Assembly (NCBI RefSeq): GCF_035994185.1
Contig: NZ_CP108538.1
Coordinates: forward strand, 5,929,501 to 5,993,500
DNA: 64,000 nt
Reading direction: 5' to 3'
Source of the DNA: Streptomyces sp. NBC_01217
GTDB lineage: Bacteria > Actinomycetota > Actinomycetes > Streptomycetales > Streptomycetaceae
This document shows positions 41,123-51,400 of the stretch, in pieces. The position numbers and the translations under genes are program-made. Numbering within the stretch: position 1 is the first letter of the stretch; each line of letters opens with the position of its first letter. Under the pieces are notes generated by a model. The model made no database searches. It saw only the letters and a program-made list of their open reading frames with translations, and was not told the DNA's origin.

Positions 41123-43972
41123 TCACAGCTCGCCCTTACGGGTCAGATGGTTGAAGCAGAGCCATCCGGGAAGCACCGGCAGCCACAGCGTCAGCAGTCG
41201 GTACAGCAGAACGGCCGGTGCCGCGACCTCCTTCGGCAGGCCGACCGCGATCAGCCCCAGCGTCAGCGCGCCCTCGACCGCGCCCATGCCGCCCGGGGTG
41301 GGCGCCGCCGATCCCAGCGCGTTACCGGCCAGGAAGACCACCGCGATGCTCGCGTAGCTGAGCGGCGGCACATCGGGACCGCTGAACGCCCGGACCGACG
41401 CGTCCAGGCACATCACGAACAGGCCGGTCAGCAGCAGCATCCCGCCGATGCCGGTCAGCAGCTTCTGCGGCCGCTGCACCACGTCGAGCATGCGCGGCAC
41501 GACTCCGGCGAACAGCGACCGCACCCGCGTCACCACGAACTTCCGCAGGAACGGCACCGCCGTCACCACCAGCACCAGCACCGCGATCGTCAGCAGCCCC
41601 GCGATCACCGTCCTGGAAGGAGTGAGCGAGGACGGGGTCTTCTCGGTGCCCGTCAGATAGCCGAACGCCGCAAGCAGCAGGATGTGGCAGCCGAGACCGA
41701 ACAGCTGCGAGGCGCCGACACTCGCCACGGCGAGTCCGGGACGTACCCCGGCACGCTGCAGGAAGCGGGTGTTCAGCGCCACGCCGCCGACCGCGGCAGG
41801 GGCGACGATCTTCACGAAGGACCCGGCGACCTGCGCCAGCACGGTCTTGCCGAACGACACCCGCTCCGGCACGAAGCCGAGCAGGCTCATCGCCGCCGCG
41901 ACATAGCTGAGGGCCGAGAAGCCGACCGCGGCCGCCACCCAGCCCCACTCCGCCTGCTCGACGACCGCACCGAAGTCGGCCTGGGTGAACTGCGAGATGA
42001 GGAAGTACGCGGCGATCGCACCGGCGATACAGCTGACCAGGGTGCGCGCCTTGATGCGCTCAAGACGTACCGGTTCGACGGGTGCCTGCGGCCGGATCAG
42101 CAGCACCTGCTGCCGCATCTGGGAGAGCAGATCCTCCTCGCGGGCCTCTTCCAGCGCGTCGTCCAGGGCCCGCTTCTCGGCCTGTTTCTCGGTGCGCAGC
42201 GACTTGCGGACGGCCTTGCGGCCCGGAACCGCACCGGCGGCCGAGGGCTCCTGAGCCGCCTCGTGTTCGAGCGTCCTGGCACGCTTGGCCGCGTCCGACG
42301 CGTCGAGCACCGCCTCGCGCTCGCGCTGCGAGCGTTCCCGGGCGAGCCGGCGCAGCGTCGCCCGGGTGGAGCGGCTCAGCGCGATCGGCTGGAGCAGCGG
42401 CAGACAGTCCGCGACGGCATCGGGGCCGAGCACCTCCAGCGCCCCGGCGACGGCCCGCTCGGCACCCACCCGCAGACCGGTGGTGGTCAGCAGCTGGGCG
42501 ACGTCCATCCGCAGGACCAGATCGCCGGCCGCGATCTCGCCGCCGCGCAGATCGGTGACGAACACCTTGCCTGAACGGTCCACGAGGATGGCGTCGCCGG
42601 TGAGCCTGCGGTGCGCGATCCGCCGCGACTGGAGTGCCTTGACCTGGCGCCAGGCGCCGCGCACCAGCTCGTCGGTGATCTCCGAGTCCTCCAGCGCGTC
42701 CAGCGAGCAGCCGCCGATGTGCTCGTACACCAGCATCACGGCGTCGGGCCCCAGCTCGGAGGTGGCGATCAGCTTGGGCGCGTTGGCCCCGGCGGCGATT
42801 GCCGCGTACGCGAGCAGCGCCTCCTGCTCCAGCGCCTGACGCAGCGACTGGATGGAGCTGCGCTGGGTGATGCCGCGCAGGGTGAGCCTGCGCCACACCC
42901 GGTAGAAGAACCCCTGTGCCTGCTGCTCGCGGTCGACGACCGTCACATCGAGCGGTGGCCCGTTCTCCAGGGTGACCAGATAGCGGCGCCCCCGGTCGTT
43001 CTGGTCGCCGGAGTCGGGAGTGTCCTCGGCGCGCATCGCGGTGACCGGGCGGAAGCCGACATGGCGCAGACCGGCCATCAGATGCTGACCGGTCGGCCGT
43101 ACGTTCGGTGAGCCGACCGCGTACAGCGTGCCGTACGCCACGGTCCAGCCGATCAGCACGGTGAGGACGATCGAGAACGGGGTCGTGTAGCCGCCGACCA
43201 GCATGGCGAACGCGTCGAGCAGCAGCACCACCCACAGCACGACCCGCCAGCGCGGCCGTCTCGCCATTCCGACCGCCGTCATATAGGCGATCACGGGGGC
43301 CAGATAGCCGTGTACGGGATCGGTGAGCGCGTGACCGGGCTGCGGCTGGGTCAGGGCGTCCTGAATGGTGCCGGGGGCGGACTTGGCGACCCACAGGTCG
43401 GCGGCGAGCGTGACGCCGTGCGCCAGTACGGCGGCGAGCACGCCGTCCGCGATCCGCAGTCCGTCGCGTTTGATCAGCCGCTCGATGGCGAAGGCGACCG
43501 GAACGAGCAGCACGGCGATGCTGGAGACGAGTCCGGCGAGCTTGATCAGGACGTCGGGCGCCTGGCCGGTGCCCTTGTTGATGTCCTGTTCGAGACCGGT
43601 GGTCGTGCCGTGGGCGAACGCGGCGATCGAGAACAGGACGACGATCGCCAGGACCCCGATGAGAAGCCGCATGAGGTCGGAGGGGCGGTGCACCCGGGCG
43701 GGGAGCAGCGGCTCGTCCCCCGAGACGCTCTCGGCCTGTTCCGCGGCGACGGTGGAGAGGGTGGAGCCGACGAGATGCCCGTGGGCCTCGCCCGGCTCGC
43801 TACCGGGCTTTCCGTTCTCCCTGCCCGGCTCCTCGTGCTCCGTGCCGGGCTTTTCGGCGGGTCCGTGCGAAGCATCCGGGTGCGGTTCGGCGTCAGGGGC
43901 GTTTGCCGCCTTGGGTGGCTGCACGCCCTGCTCCTTCGTCGCCTCTGAGTGGTCTTCGTGTTCTCGTATCAC
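41123..43972 (-). CDS. Kinase-like/LPG-synthase-TM multi-domain membrane protein
   Basis: A 949-aa protein. After a disordered acidic N-terminus come about six helices (residues 95-290), a cytoplasmic kinase-like domain (about 330-560; VMLVYEHIGGCSLDAL, then IAHRRLTGDAILVDRSGKVFVTDLRGGEIA in place of the usual HRD and DFG), a charged coiled coil (570-640), and a C-terminal eight-helix UPF0104/LPG_synthase_TM domain (LAQVAGSFVKIVAPAAVGGVALN, GGMGAVEGALTLGLIAVGLP). The MprF-type aminoacyltransferase catalytic domain is missing. The HRRL..D and TDLRGG motifs suggest a lipid-linked kinase or pseudokinase. A GTG at 43972 begins it. Function unknown; a flippase or lipid sensor is possible. Confidence 0.85.
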   Translation of the reverse strand: MIREHEDHSEATKEQGVQPPKAANAPDAEPHPDASHGPAEKPGTEHEEPGRENGKPGSEPGEAHGHLVGSTLSTVAAEQAESVSGDEPLLPARVHRPSDLMRLLIGVLAIVVLFSIAAFAHGTTTGLEQDINKGTGQAPDVLIKLAGLVSSIAVLLVPVAFAIERLIKRDGLRIADGVLAAVLAHGVTLAADLWVAKSAPGTIQDALTQPQPGHALTDPVHGYLAPVIAYMTAVGMARRPRWRVVLWVVLLLDAFAMLVGGYTTPFSIVLTVLIGWTVAYGTLYAVGSPNVRPTGQHLMAGLRHVGFRPVTAMRAEDTPDSGDQNDRGRRYLVTLENGPPLDVTVVDREQQAQGFFYRVWRRLTLRGITQRSSIQSLRQALEQEALLAYAAIAAGANAPKLIATSELGPDAVMLVYEHIGGCSLDALEDSEITDELVRGAWRQVKALQSRRIAHRRLTGDAILVDRSGKVFVTDLRGGEIAAGDLVLRMDVAQLLTTTGLRVGAERAVAGALEVLGPDAVADCLPLLQPIALSRSTRATLRRLARERSQREREAVLDASDAAKRARTLEHEAAQEPSAAGAVPGRKAVRKSLRTEKQAEKRALDDALEEAREEDLLSQMRQQVLLIRPQAPVEPVRLERIKARTLVSCIAGAIAAYFLISQFTQADFGAVVEQAEWGWVAAAVGFSALSYVAAAMSLLGFVPERVSFGKTVLAQVAGSFVKIVAPAAVGGVALNTRFLQRAGVRPGLAVASVGASQLFGLGCHILLLAAFGYLTGTEKTPSSLTPSRTVIAGLLTIAVLVLVVTAVPFLRKFVVTRVRSLFAGVVPRMLDVVQRPQKLLTGIGGMLLLTGLFVMCLDASVRAFSGPDVPPLSYASIAVVFLAGNALGSAAPTPGGMGAVEGALTLGLIAVGLPKEVAAPAVLLYRLLTLWLPVLPGWLCFNHLTRKGEL

Positions 43973-44145
43973 CGGTCACCGCCTGCACGATGGTGGCACG
44001 GCCCGGCGACAGAGGAGGGCATCAGGGTGCACTGCGCGGACACGCGAAGCGCAACATACGCTCCTTTGCTCCCGTACGCACACCCCTTGAAAAGCCGCTC
44101 GCGGATCGGGCCGGGCTGTCGGTGGCGTACGGCAGGATGGGCCGG

Positions 44146-44592
44146 ATGAGCCAATACGGGACGAGCGGCGACGGGACGAGCGGCGGGAGCAGCGACGGCG
44201 GGACGGGCGGTGCCCGGGCGGCCGACGAGCTGCCGGAGTACGCGGAGCGGGTGCTCGATGTCACCGAGCTGATCCCGCCCGGCCGTGTCATGACGTACGG
44301 AGATGTCGCCGAGTGGCTGGGCGACGGCGGCCCGCGCCAGGTCGGCCGGGTCATGGCGCTGTACGGGGGCGCGGTGCCGTGGTGGCGCGTGGTGCGCGCG
44401 GACGGGGCGCTGCTGCCCGGCCACGAACTGCGGGCGCTGGACCACTACCGCGCGGAGAGCACCCCGCTGCGCGAGGCGCCGCGCAGCGCGCAGGGCCATC
44501 TGCCGCGGCTCGACATGAAGCGGGCGCGGTGGGACGGCGTCACCGGCGGCGCGGGCGCGGACGGGGACAAGGGCGGAGGTGCTCACATCTGA
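44146..44592 (+). CDS. Alkyltransferase-like (ATL) DNA-binding protein
   Basis: A 148-aa relative of the O6-methylguanine methyltransferase DNA-binding domain. ELIPPGRVMTYGDVAEWLG and GPRQVGRVMALYGGAVPWWRVVRADGALLPGHE are clear; the methyl-acceptor motif PCHR is PWWR here, so it cannot accept alkyl groups and should flag O6-alkylguanine for nucleotide-excision repair, as ATLs do. The N-terminus is Gly/Ser-rich and variable. Start choice between 44137 and 44146 is uncertain; AGGA lies 7 nt before 44146. It stands just upstream of the adnA-adnB repair genes. Confidence 0.85.
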   Translation: MSQYGTSGDGTSGGSSDGGTGGARAADELPEYAERVLDVTELIPPGRVMTYGDVAEWLGDGGPRQVGRVMALYGGAVPWWRVVRADGALLPGHELRALDHYRAESTPLREAPRSAQGHLPRLDMKRARWDGVTGGAGADGDKGGGAHI

Positions 44593-44939
44593 CAGCTTCG
44601 GCCATTCGGGGGCGCGGCGGGCGCCGCAGGGCCCGGCGCGTGATGTGGAACACGAGGCGATACGTGACGGCACCCGAGACGCAAAGCCCGACGGCGCCCG
44701 CGACAAGACACGGGACGGCACCCGTGAAGCGGAACGTGACGCGGTACGCGGCGGACTTGCCCCGTACCGCCTGTACCGCTCGAACCACCCGAACCACCCG
44801 AACCGTTCGTACCGCGCGGAACGTGACGAGGTAGGCAGCCGACTCGCCCCGTACCGCACCTCCGCTGGCGTAGCGTCGTCAGTTCGCGGCACGCTCCGCA
44901 CCCTCCGCACCAGTACACCCACCAGGACCGGCGATCCAC
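44593..44939. other. Low-complexity intergenic region before adnA
   Basis: A 347-nt gap with many short repeats: CGAACCACC in tandem (44781-44804), CCCCGTACCGC twice, and GACGGCACCCG twice. One reading frame gives a degenerate RDGTRD-type sequence without good codon structure. No gene is supported; the region presumably includes the adnA promoter. Confidence 0.5.
44781..44804. repeat. 9-bp tandem repeat
   Basis: CGAACCACC repeated 2.7 times in the gap upstream of adnA. Confidence 0.75.
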
Positions 44940-47900
44940 GTGAGCTCCTCCTCCTTCACCCGGCACAGTCCGCACCGTCAGGCACGGCAGCGGACCGCGG
45001 CCGTGTACCGGCTGGTGCGCACCCCGCCGGGCTCCGTGGAGCCCCCTCTCCTGGACGCGGCACAACGTGCGGTGGTTGATCACCCCGGCGGCCCGCTCCT
45101 GGTGCTCGCCGGACCCGGCACCGGCAAGACGACCACACTCGTCGAGGCGGTCGCCGCACGCGTCGCCCGGGGCGGCGACCCGGCCCGCATCCTGGTCCTC
45201 ACCTTCAGCCGCAAGGCCGCCGTGGAGCTGCGCGACCGGATGGCCGCCCGGCTCGGTGCCGCCCGCGGACCGCAGGCCACCACGTTCCACTCCTTCTGTT
45301 ACGCGCTGGTCCGCGCCCATCAGGACGCCGACCTCTTCGCCGAGCCGATGCGGCTGCTCTCCGGACCGGAGCAGGACGTCACCGTCCGCGAGCTGCTCGC
45401 CGGCCAGCTCGAACTGGAGCAGGACGGCTTCTCGCACATCCGCTGGCCCGACGAGCTGCGGGCCTGTCTGACCACGCGTGGTTTCGCCGACGAGGTACGA
45501 GCGGTGCTCGCCCGCAGCCGTGAGCTGGGCCTGGGCCCGGACGCCCTCGGCGACTTCGCGCGCCGCACCGGCAGGCCGGACTGGGGCGCCGCCGCCCAGT
45601 TCCTCGCCGAGTACCTGGACGTGCTGGACGCGCAGGGGGTGCTGGACTACGCGGAGCTGGTGCACCGGGCCGTGCTGCTCGCGGAGCGGCCCGAGGTGTC
45701 GGCGCTGCTGGCCGGGCAGTACGACGCGGTGTTCGTGGACGAGTACCAGGACACGGACCCGGCGCAGGTACGGCTGCTGCACGCGCTGGCCGGCAACCGG
45801 GGGAGCACCCCGGGCGCCGGGGGCGGCCGGGACCTGATCGCGTTCGGTGACCCGGACCAGTCGATCTACGCGTTCCGGGGCGCGGATGTGAACGGCATCC
45901 TTGACTTCCCGGAGACGTTCCGGCGGGCGGACGGAGCCCCGGCCCCGGTCGGTGTCCTCACCACCTCGCGCCGCTCGGGCGGACGGCTGCTGGCCGCCAC
46001 CCGGCTGCTGACCCGCCGGATGCCGCTGACCCGGCTGCCCTCGGCGAAGGTCCGCGCGCACCGGGAACTGGCCGCGGTCCGCGAGGGCGGCGGCGTGGAG
46101 GCGTACACCTACCCGACCGCCTCCGCCGAGCTCGACAACATCGCCGACCTGCTGCGCCGGGCGCGCCTGGAGGACGGCGTCCCGTGGAACGAGATGGCGG
46201 TGCTCGTACGCGCCGGAGGCCGCACGATCCCGTCGGTGCGCCGGGCACTGACGTCGGCGGGCGTCCCCCTGGAGGTCGACGGCGACGACCTCCCCCTGCG
46301 CCACGAACCGGCGGTGGCCCCACTCCTGACGGCCCTGCGCGCAGTCGCCACAGCGGCCCTGCGCCGGGGCGCGCCGGGCGCGGAGCGGGGGGCCGGGGCG
46401 GCGGAAGGTGCGGAAGCGGCGGCTCCGGCTCCCCTCCGGCCCGCCGAGGGCGACGACGTACCCGCCCCCGAAACGCCCCCCTGGCTGGACACCGAGACCG
46501 CCCTGACCCTCCTCGCCTCCCCCCTCGGCTCCATGGACGCGGCCGATCTGCGCCGGCTCGGCCGGGCCCTGCGCGACGAGGAGCGGGCCGCCGGGAATCG
46601 CGTACCGGCGCCCTCCGGCGACCTGCTGGCCCGCGCGCTCGCCGAACCCGAACGGCTCGTCGCGCACGATCCGGCGTACGCCCGCGGCGCCCAGCGCCTC
46701 GGCGCGCTCCTGCGCAAGGCGCGTGAGCTGCTCGAAGGCGGCGGCACCGCCGAAGAGGCCCTGTGGGAGCTGTGGGCCGGCACCCCGTGGCCGGCGCGGC
46801 TGGAGCGCGCCGCGCTGCGCGGTGGCGCGGGCGGCCGCAACGCCGACCGCGACCTCGACGCCGTCTGCGCGCTCTTCGACACCGCGGCCCGCGCCGAGGA
46901 ACGCACCGGCGGGCGCGGCGCTCTCAACTTCCTTGAGGAGGTCGACGCCCAGGACATCGCCGCCGACACCCTCTCCAGGCGCTCGGTGCGCCCCGACGCC
47001 GTACGGCTGATGACCGCGCACAGGTCCAAGGGCCTTCAGTGGCGTCTCGTCGTCGTCGCAGGGGTGCAGGAGGGGCTCTGGCCGGACCTGCGCCGCCGCG
47101 GTTCGCTGCTCGAAGCGGACCGGATCGGCCGCGACGGCCTGGCCGAACCGCTCACCCCCGGCGCCCTCCTCGCCGAGGAGCGCAGGCTCTTCTACGTCGC
47201 GGCGACCCGCGCCCGCGAACGGCTCGTCGTCACCGCGGTCAAGGCGCCCGCCGACGACGGCGACCAGCCGTCCCGCTTCCTGACCGAACTCGGCGCTGAA
47301 CCGCGCGACGTCACGGGCCGGCCGCGCCGCCCGCTCGCCGTCGCCGCGCTCGTCGCCGAGCTGCGTGCCACCACTGTCGACCCCGCCGCCTCCGACGCCC
47401 TGCGCGAGGAGGCCGCCCGCCGCCTCGCCCGCCTCGCCGCGCTCACCGACGACGAGGGCCGGCCGCTCGTACCCGCGGCCCATCCCTACCGCTGGTGGGG
47501 CATGTACGAGCCGACCCGCTCCGCCGTTCCGCTCCGGGACCGGGACCATCCGGTGGCCCTCTCCGGCAGCGCGCTCGACCAGCTGGCCAACACCTGCGCG
47601 CTCCAGTGGTTCCTCGGCCGCGAGGTGAAGGCGGACGCCCCGGCGACGGCCGCCCAGGGCTTCGGCAACGTCGTCCACGTACTCGCCGACGAGGTGGCCT
47701 CCGGCCGTACCCCCGCCGATCTGGCCGTCCTGATGGAGCGGCTGGACTCGGTCTGGGACGGCCTCGTCTTCGACGCCCCCTGGAAGTCCCATCAGGAGAA
47801 GGAACAGGCCAGAGCAGCTCTCGAACGCTTCCTGCACTGGCACGTCATGGACCGCACCGGCCGCACCCCCGCCGCGAGCGAGCACGACTTCGACGTGACG

Positions 47901-48371
47901 CTGGAGGCGGGGGAGTACGAGGTACGCATCCGGGGCTCCATGGACCGCGTCGAGCAGGACGCCGAGGGCCGGGCATACGTCGTCGACTTCAAGACCGGCA
48001 AGCAGTCCCCAACCAAGGACGAGGTCGCCCGCCACCCGCAGCTCGCCGTGTACCAGCTGGCCGTACGGGAAGGAGCGGTCGACGAGATCTTCGACGGCCG
48101 CCGCCCCGTACCCGGCGGCGCCGAACTCGTACAGCTGCGCCAGGCGGCCCCCAAGAAGGAGGGCGGCGACGCGTTCCCCAAGGTGCAGGCCCAGGAAGCG
48201 CTCGCCGGTGAATCCGGCGAATCCGGCGAGTGGGTCTCCGATCTGCTGGCCACGGCCGCCGGACGGGTCCTGGACGAACGCTTCACCCCCACGACCGGCC
48301 AGCACTGCACGCACTGCACCTTCCGGGCCTCGTGCAGCGCACAGCCCGAGGGCCGCCACATCCTGGAGTGA
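44940..48371 (+). CDS. adnA: AdnA-like UvrD/REP helicase-nuclease subunit
   Basis: A 1143-aa subunit of the AdnAB-type double-strand-break resection machine. Motor motifs: Walker A AGPGTGKTTT (near residue 58), LTFSRKAAVELRDR (Ia), DEYQDTDPAQ (near 267), GDPDQSIYAFRGA and the late VRLMTAHRSKGLQW. The C-terminal nuclease (about 870-1140) has GSMDRV, VVDFKTGK near 1014 and QLAVYQL, framed by four cysteines (NTCALQW; CTHCTFRASC), the Fe-S layout of AddB/AdnA nucleases. GTG start. adnB starts 71 nt downstream. Mycobacterial AdnA/AdnB (Rv3202c/Rv3201c) are in the same order. Actinobacteria use it in place of or alongside RecBCD. Confidence 0.92.
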   Translation: MSSSSFTRHSPHRQARQRTAAVYRLVRTPPGSVEPPLLDAAQRAVVDHPGGPLLVLAGPGTGKTTTLVEAVAARVARGGDPARILVLTFSRKAAVELRDRMAARLGAARGPQATTFHSFCYALVRAHQDADLFAEPMRLLSGPEQDVTVRELLAGQLELEQDGFSHIRWPDELRACLTTRGFADEVRAVLARSRELGLGPDALGDFARRTGRPDWGAAAQFLAEYLDVLDAQGVLDYAELVHRAVLLAERPEVSALLAGQYDAVFVDEYQDTDPAQVRLLHALAGNRGSTPGAGGGRDLIAFGDPDQSIYAFRGADVNGILDFPETFRRADGAPAPVGVLTTSRRSGGRLLAATRLLTRRMPLTRLPSAKVRAHRELAAVREGGGVEAYTYPTASAELDNIADLLRRARLEDGVPWNEMAVLVRAGGRTIPSVRRALTSAGVPLEVDGDDLPLRHEPAVAPLLTALRAVATAALRRGAPGAERGAGAAEGAEAAAPAPLRPAEGDDVPAPETPPWLDTETALTLLASPLGSMDAADLRRLGRALRDEERAAGNRVPAPSGDLLARALAEPERLVAHDPAYARGAQRLGALLRKARELLEGGGTAEEALWELWAGTPWPARLERAALRGGAGGRNADRDLDAVCALFDTAARAEERTGGRGALNFLEEVDAQDIAADTLSRRSVRPDAVRLMTAHRSKGLQWRLVVVAGVQEGLWPDLRRRGSLLEADRIGRDGLAEPLTPGALLAEERRLFYVAATRARERLVVTAVKAPADDGDQPSRFLTELGAEPRDVTGRPRRPLAVAALVAELRATTVDPAASDALREEAARRLARLAALTDDEGRPLVPAAHPYRWWGMYEPTRSAVPLRDRDHPVALSGSALDQLANTCALQWFLGREVKADAPATAAQGFGNVVHVLADEVASGRTPADLAVLMERLDSVWDGLVFDAPWKSHQEKEQARAALERFLHWHVMDRTGRTPAASEHDFDVTLEAGEYEVRIRGSMDRVEQDAEGRAYVVDFKTGKQSPTKDEVARHPQLAVYQLAVREGAVDEIFDGRRPVPGGAELVQLRQAAPKKEGGDAFPKVQAQEALAGESGESGEWVSDLLATAAGRVLDERFTPTTGQHCTHCTFRASCSAQPEGRHILE

Positions 48372-48429
48372 GCACCCTGAGCAGTCCGGAGCACGGCGGC
48401 GGGCGCGGCACATTGTCAGTGCGTCCGGT

Positions 48430-48435
48430 TAGCCT
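48430..48435 (+). promoter_or_regulatory. -10 element for leaderless adnB mRNA
   Basis: TAGCCT, 7 nt before the GTG at 48443, in the 71-nt gap after adnA. It would give adnB its own start in addition to read-through. Confidence 0.35.
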
Positions 48436-48442
48436 CGGTCGG

Positions 48443-51400
48443 GTGTCCTCACCCATCAACGATCCCGAGCAGCTGAAGGAGCTCCTGGGGATCCCGTTCA
48501 CCCCGGAGCAGACGGCCTGCATCACGGCGCCGCCCGCCCCGCAGGTGATCGTGGCCGGAGCCGGGTCGGGGAAGACCACGGTGATGGCGGCGCGCGTGGT
48601 GTGGCTGGTGGGGACGGGGCAGGTCGCCCCGGAGCAGGTCCTCGGACTCACCTTCACCAACAAGGCGGCGGGCGAGCTCGCCGAGCGCGTCCGCAAGGCC
48701 CTGATCGCGGCCGGGGTCACCGATCCGGACGCCATCGACCCGGACAACCCCCCGGGCGAGCCCAGCATCTCCACGTACCATGCGTTCGCCGGCCGGCTCC
48801 TGACCGAGCACGGGCTGCGCATCGGCCTCGAACCGACCACGCGCCTCCTCGCCGACGCCACCCGCTTCCAGCTCGCCGCCCGCGTACTGCGCGAGGCACC
48901 CGGCCCCTATCCGGCCCTGACCAGGTCCTTCCCCACACTGGTCAGTGATCTGCTGGCTCTCGACGCCGAGCTGGCCGAGCATCTCGTACGCCCCGAACAG
49001 CTCGCGGAGTACGACACCGACCTGCTCCGTACGCTCGAAACGGCCCGCCTCACCAACGCCGAGCTGCGCAAGATCCCCGAGGCCGCCGAGGCCCGTCGCG
49101 AGCTGCTGCAGCTGACCCGCCGCTACCGCGAGGCCAAGAAGAGCCGCGACCTCCTCGACTTCGGCGACCAGATCGCCCTCTCCGCCGAGCTGGCCCTCAC
49201 ACGCCCGGAGGTCGGCGCGATCCTGCGCGGCGAATTCCGCGTCGTACTGCTCGACGAGTACCAGGACACCTCGGTCGCCCAGCGCCTGCTGCTCTCCGCC
49301 CTCTTCGGCCGAGGCCCGGAGGAAGCGTCGCCGACCGGCCACGCCGTCACCGCCGTCGGTGACCCCTGTCAGGCGATCTACGGCTGGCGCGGCGCCTCCG
49401 TGGCCAATCTCGACGACTTCCCGCTCCACTTCCCGCACGCCGACGGCACCCCCGCCACCCGCTACTCCCTCAGCGAGAACCGCCGCAGCGGCGGCCGCCT
49501 CCTCCATCTCGCCAACCGCCTCGCCGCACCGCTGCGCGCCATGCACGAGGGGGTCGAGGCGCTGCGCCCCGCCCCGGGCGCCGAGCGCGACGGCATCGTC
49601 CGCTGCGCCCTGCTCCGTACCCACACCGAAGAGATCGACTGGCTCGCAGACTCGATAGCCCACCTCGTGAGAACGGGGAAGGCGCCCGGCGAGATCGCCG
49701 TCCTGTGCCGCACCGCGGGCGACTTCCCGGAGATCCAGGCCGCGCTGGTGGCCCGCGACATCCCGGTCGAGGTCGTCGGCCTGTCCGGGCTGCTGCATCT
49801 GCCCGAGGTCGCCGACCTCGTCGCGGTCTGCGAAGTGCTCCAGGACCCCGGAGCCAACGCCTCCCTGGTCCGGCTGCTCACCGGCCCCCGCTGGCGGATC
49901 GGCCCCCGCGACCTGGCGCTCCTCGGCCGCCGCGCCCGCCTCCTCGTCCACCGCGCCACCCACGGCGACGAGGACGACTTCGACGCCGACCGCCGCCTCG
50001 CCGAGGCTGTCGAAGGCATCGACCCGGCCGAGGTGATCTCGCTCGCCGACGCGCTGGACACCTTCCTCGAATCGGGCGGAGGGAAGGACGACGGCCTTCC
50101 GTTCTCCGCCGAGGCCCGCGTCCGCTTCGCCCGCCTCGCCGCCGAACTGCGCGACCTGCGCCGCTCGCTGGCCGACCCCCTGATGGACGTGCTGCACCGC
50201 GTCCTCGCCACCACCGGCCTGGAGGTAGAGCTCTCCGCATCGCCGCACGCCCTGGCCGCCCGCCGCCGCGAGACCCTCGCCAACTTCCTCGACGTGGCGG
50301 CCCGCTTCGCCGCCGTCGACGGCGAGGCGACCCTCCTCGCCTTGCTGGGCTTCCTGCGCACGGCGGTCCAGTACGAGAAGGGCCTGGACAACGCCCTGCC
50401 CGGCGGCGAGAACACCGTCAAGGTCCTCACCGCCCACAAGTCCAAGGGCCTGGAGTGGGACGTCGTCGCGGTGCCGGGCCTGGTCACCGGCCAGTTCCCC
50501 AGCGGCCAGTCCCGCGACGCCTGGACCTCCCAGGCCAAGGTCCTCCCGCACGCCCTGCGCGGCGACACCGCCACCCTCCCCGTCGTCCACTCCTGGGACG
50601 CCAAGGGGCTCAAGGGCTTCAAGGAGGAGATGAAGGAGCACCAGCACACCGAGGAGCTCCGCCTGGGATACGTCACCTTCACCAGACCCCGCACCCTGCT
50701 GCTCGGCTCCGGACACTGGTGGGGCCCGACGCAGAAGAAGCCGCGAGGCCCGTCCGACTTCCTGCACGCGCTGTACGAGCACTGCGTGGCCGGGCACGGC
50801 GAGATCGAGGCCTGGGCGGACGAGCCGGCCGAGAACGAGGAGAACCCCGCGCTCGCCGAGAAGGCGGCCGACCGGGCATGGCCGCTTCCCCTGGACGACA
50901 CCGCCCTGACCCGCCGCCGGGCGGCCGCGGACACGGTGATGGCCCATCTGGAGGCCCTGGCCGCGGAGAACGGGGGCGCACAGGACGCGTACGAGACGTC
51001 GCCCGACGCTCAGGAGCCGTACGCCGACCCGTATGACGCCGACCCGTTCCCCGACGACGAGGCGTACTTCGACGACCCCGGCGACTGGGAGTCCCTGCCG
51101 ACGGAGCCCCCACCGTCCCCTGCCACGGCCGCCACTCCCACACCACGCGTCCCCGCGGCCCGCGCCCCCGAACCCGCCGAGGGGCACCGCCTCACCCCCG
51201 AGGAGTCCCGCACCCTCGCCTCCTGGGACCGCGACCTCGACGCCCTCGCCGGTGAACTGCGCCGTGCCCGCGCCACCGTGCGCGACGTCCTCGTACCCGC
51301 CTCGCTCTCCGCCACCCAGCTCCTGCGCCTCGCCGAGGACCCCGAGGGCTTCGCCCAGGAGCTGGCCCGCCCCATGCCACGGCCCCCGCAGCCCGCGGCC

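Noticed and set aside
40979..42574. 531-codon plus-strand open frame over the LPG-synthase-like gene
   Set aside because: Gln/Arg/His-rich shadow, no domain, opposite a gene with clear membrane helices.
44579..45079. RDGTRD-type coding frame upstream of adnA
   Set aside because: Short repeats generate it; no start signal and it runs into the start of adnA in another frame.
44583..48413. 1276-codon open frame on the minus strand opposite adnA
   Set aside because: It mirrors adnA, lacks any domain, and reflects the GC-skewed codon positions; adnA has full helicase and nuclease motifs.
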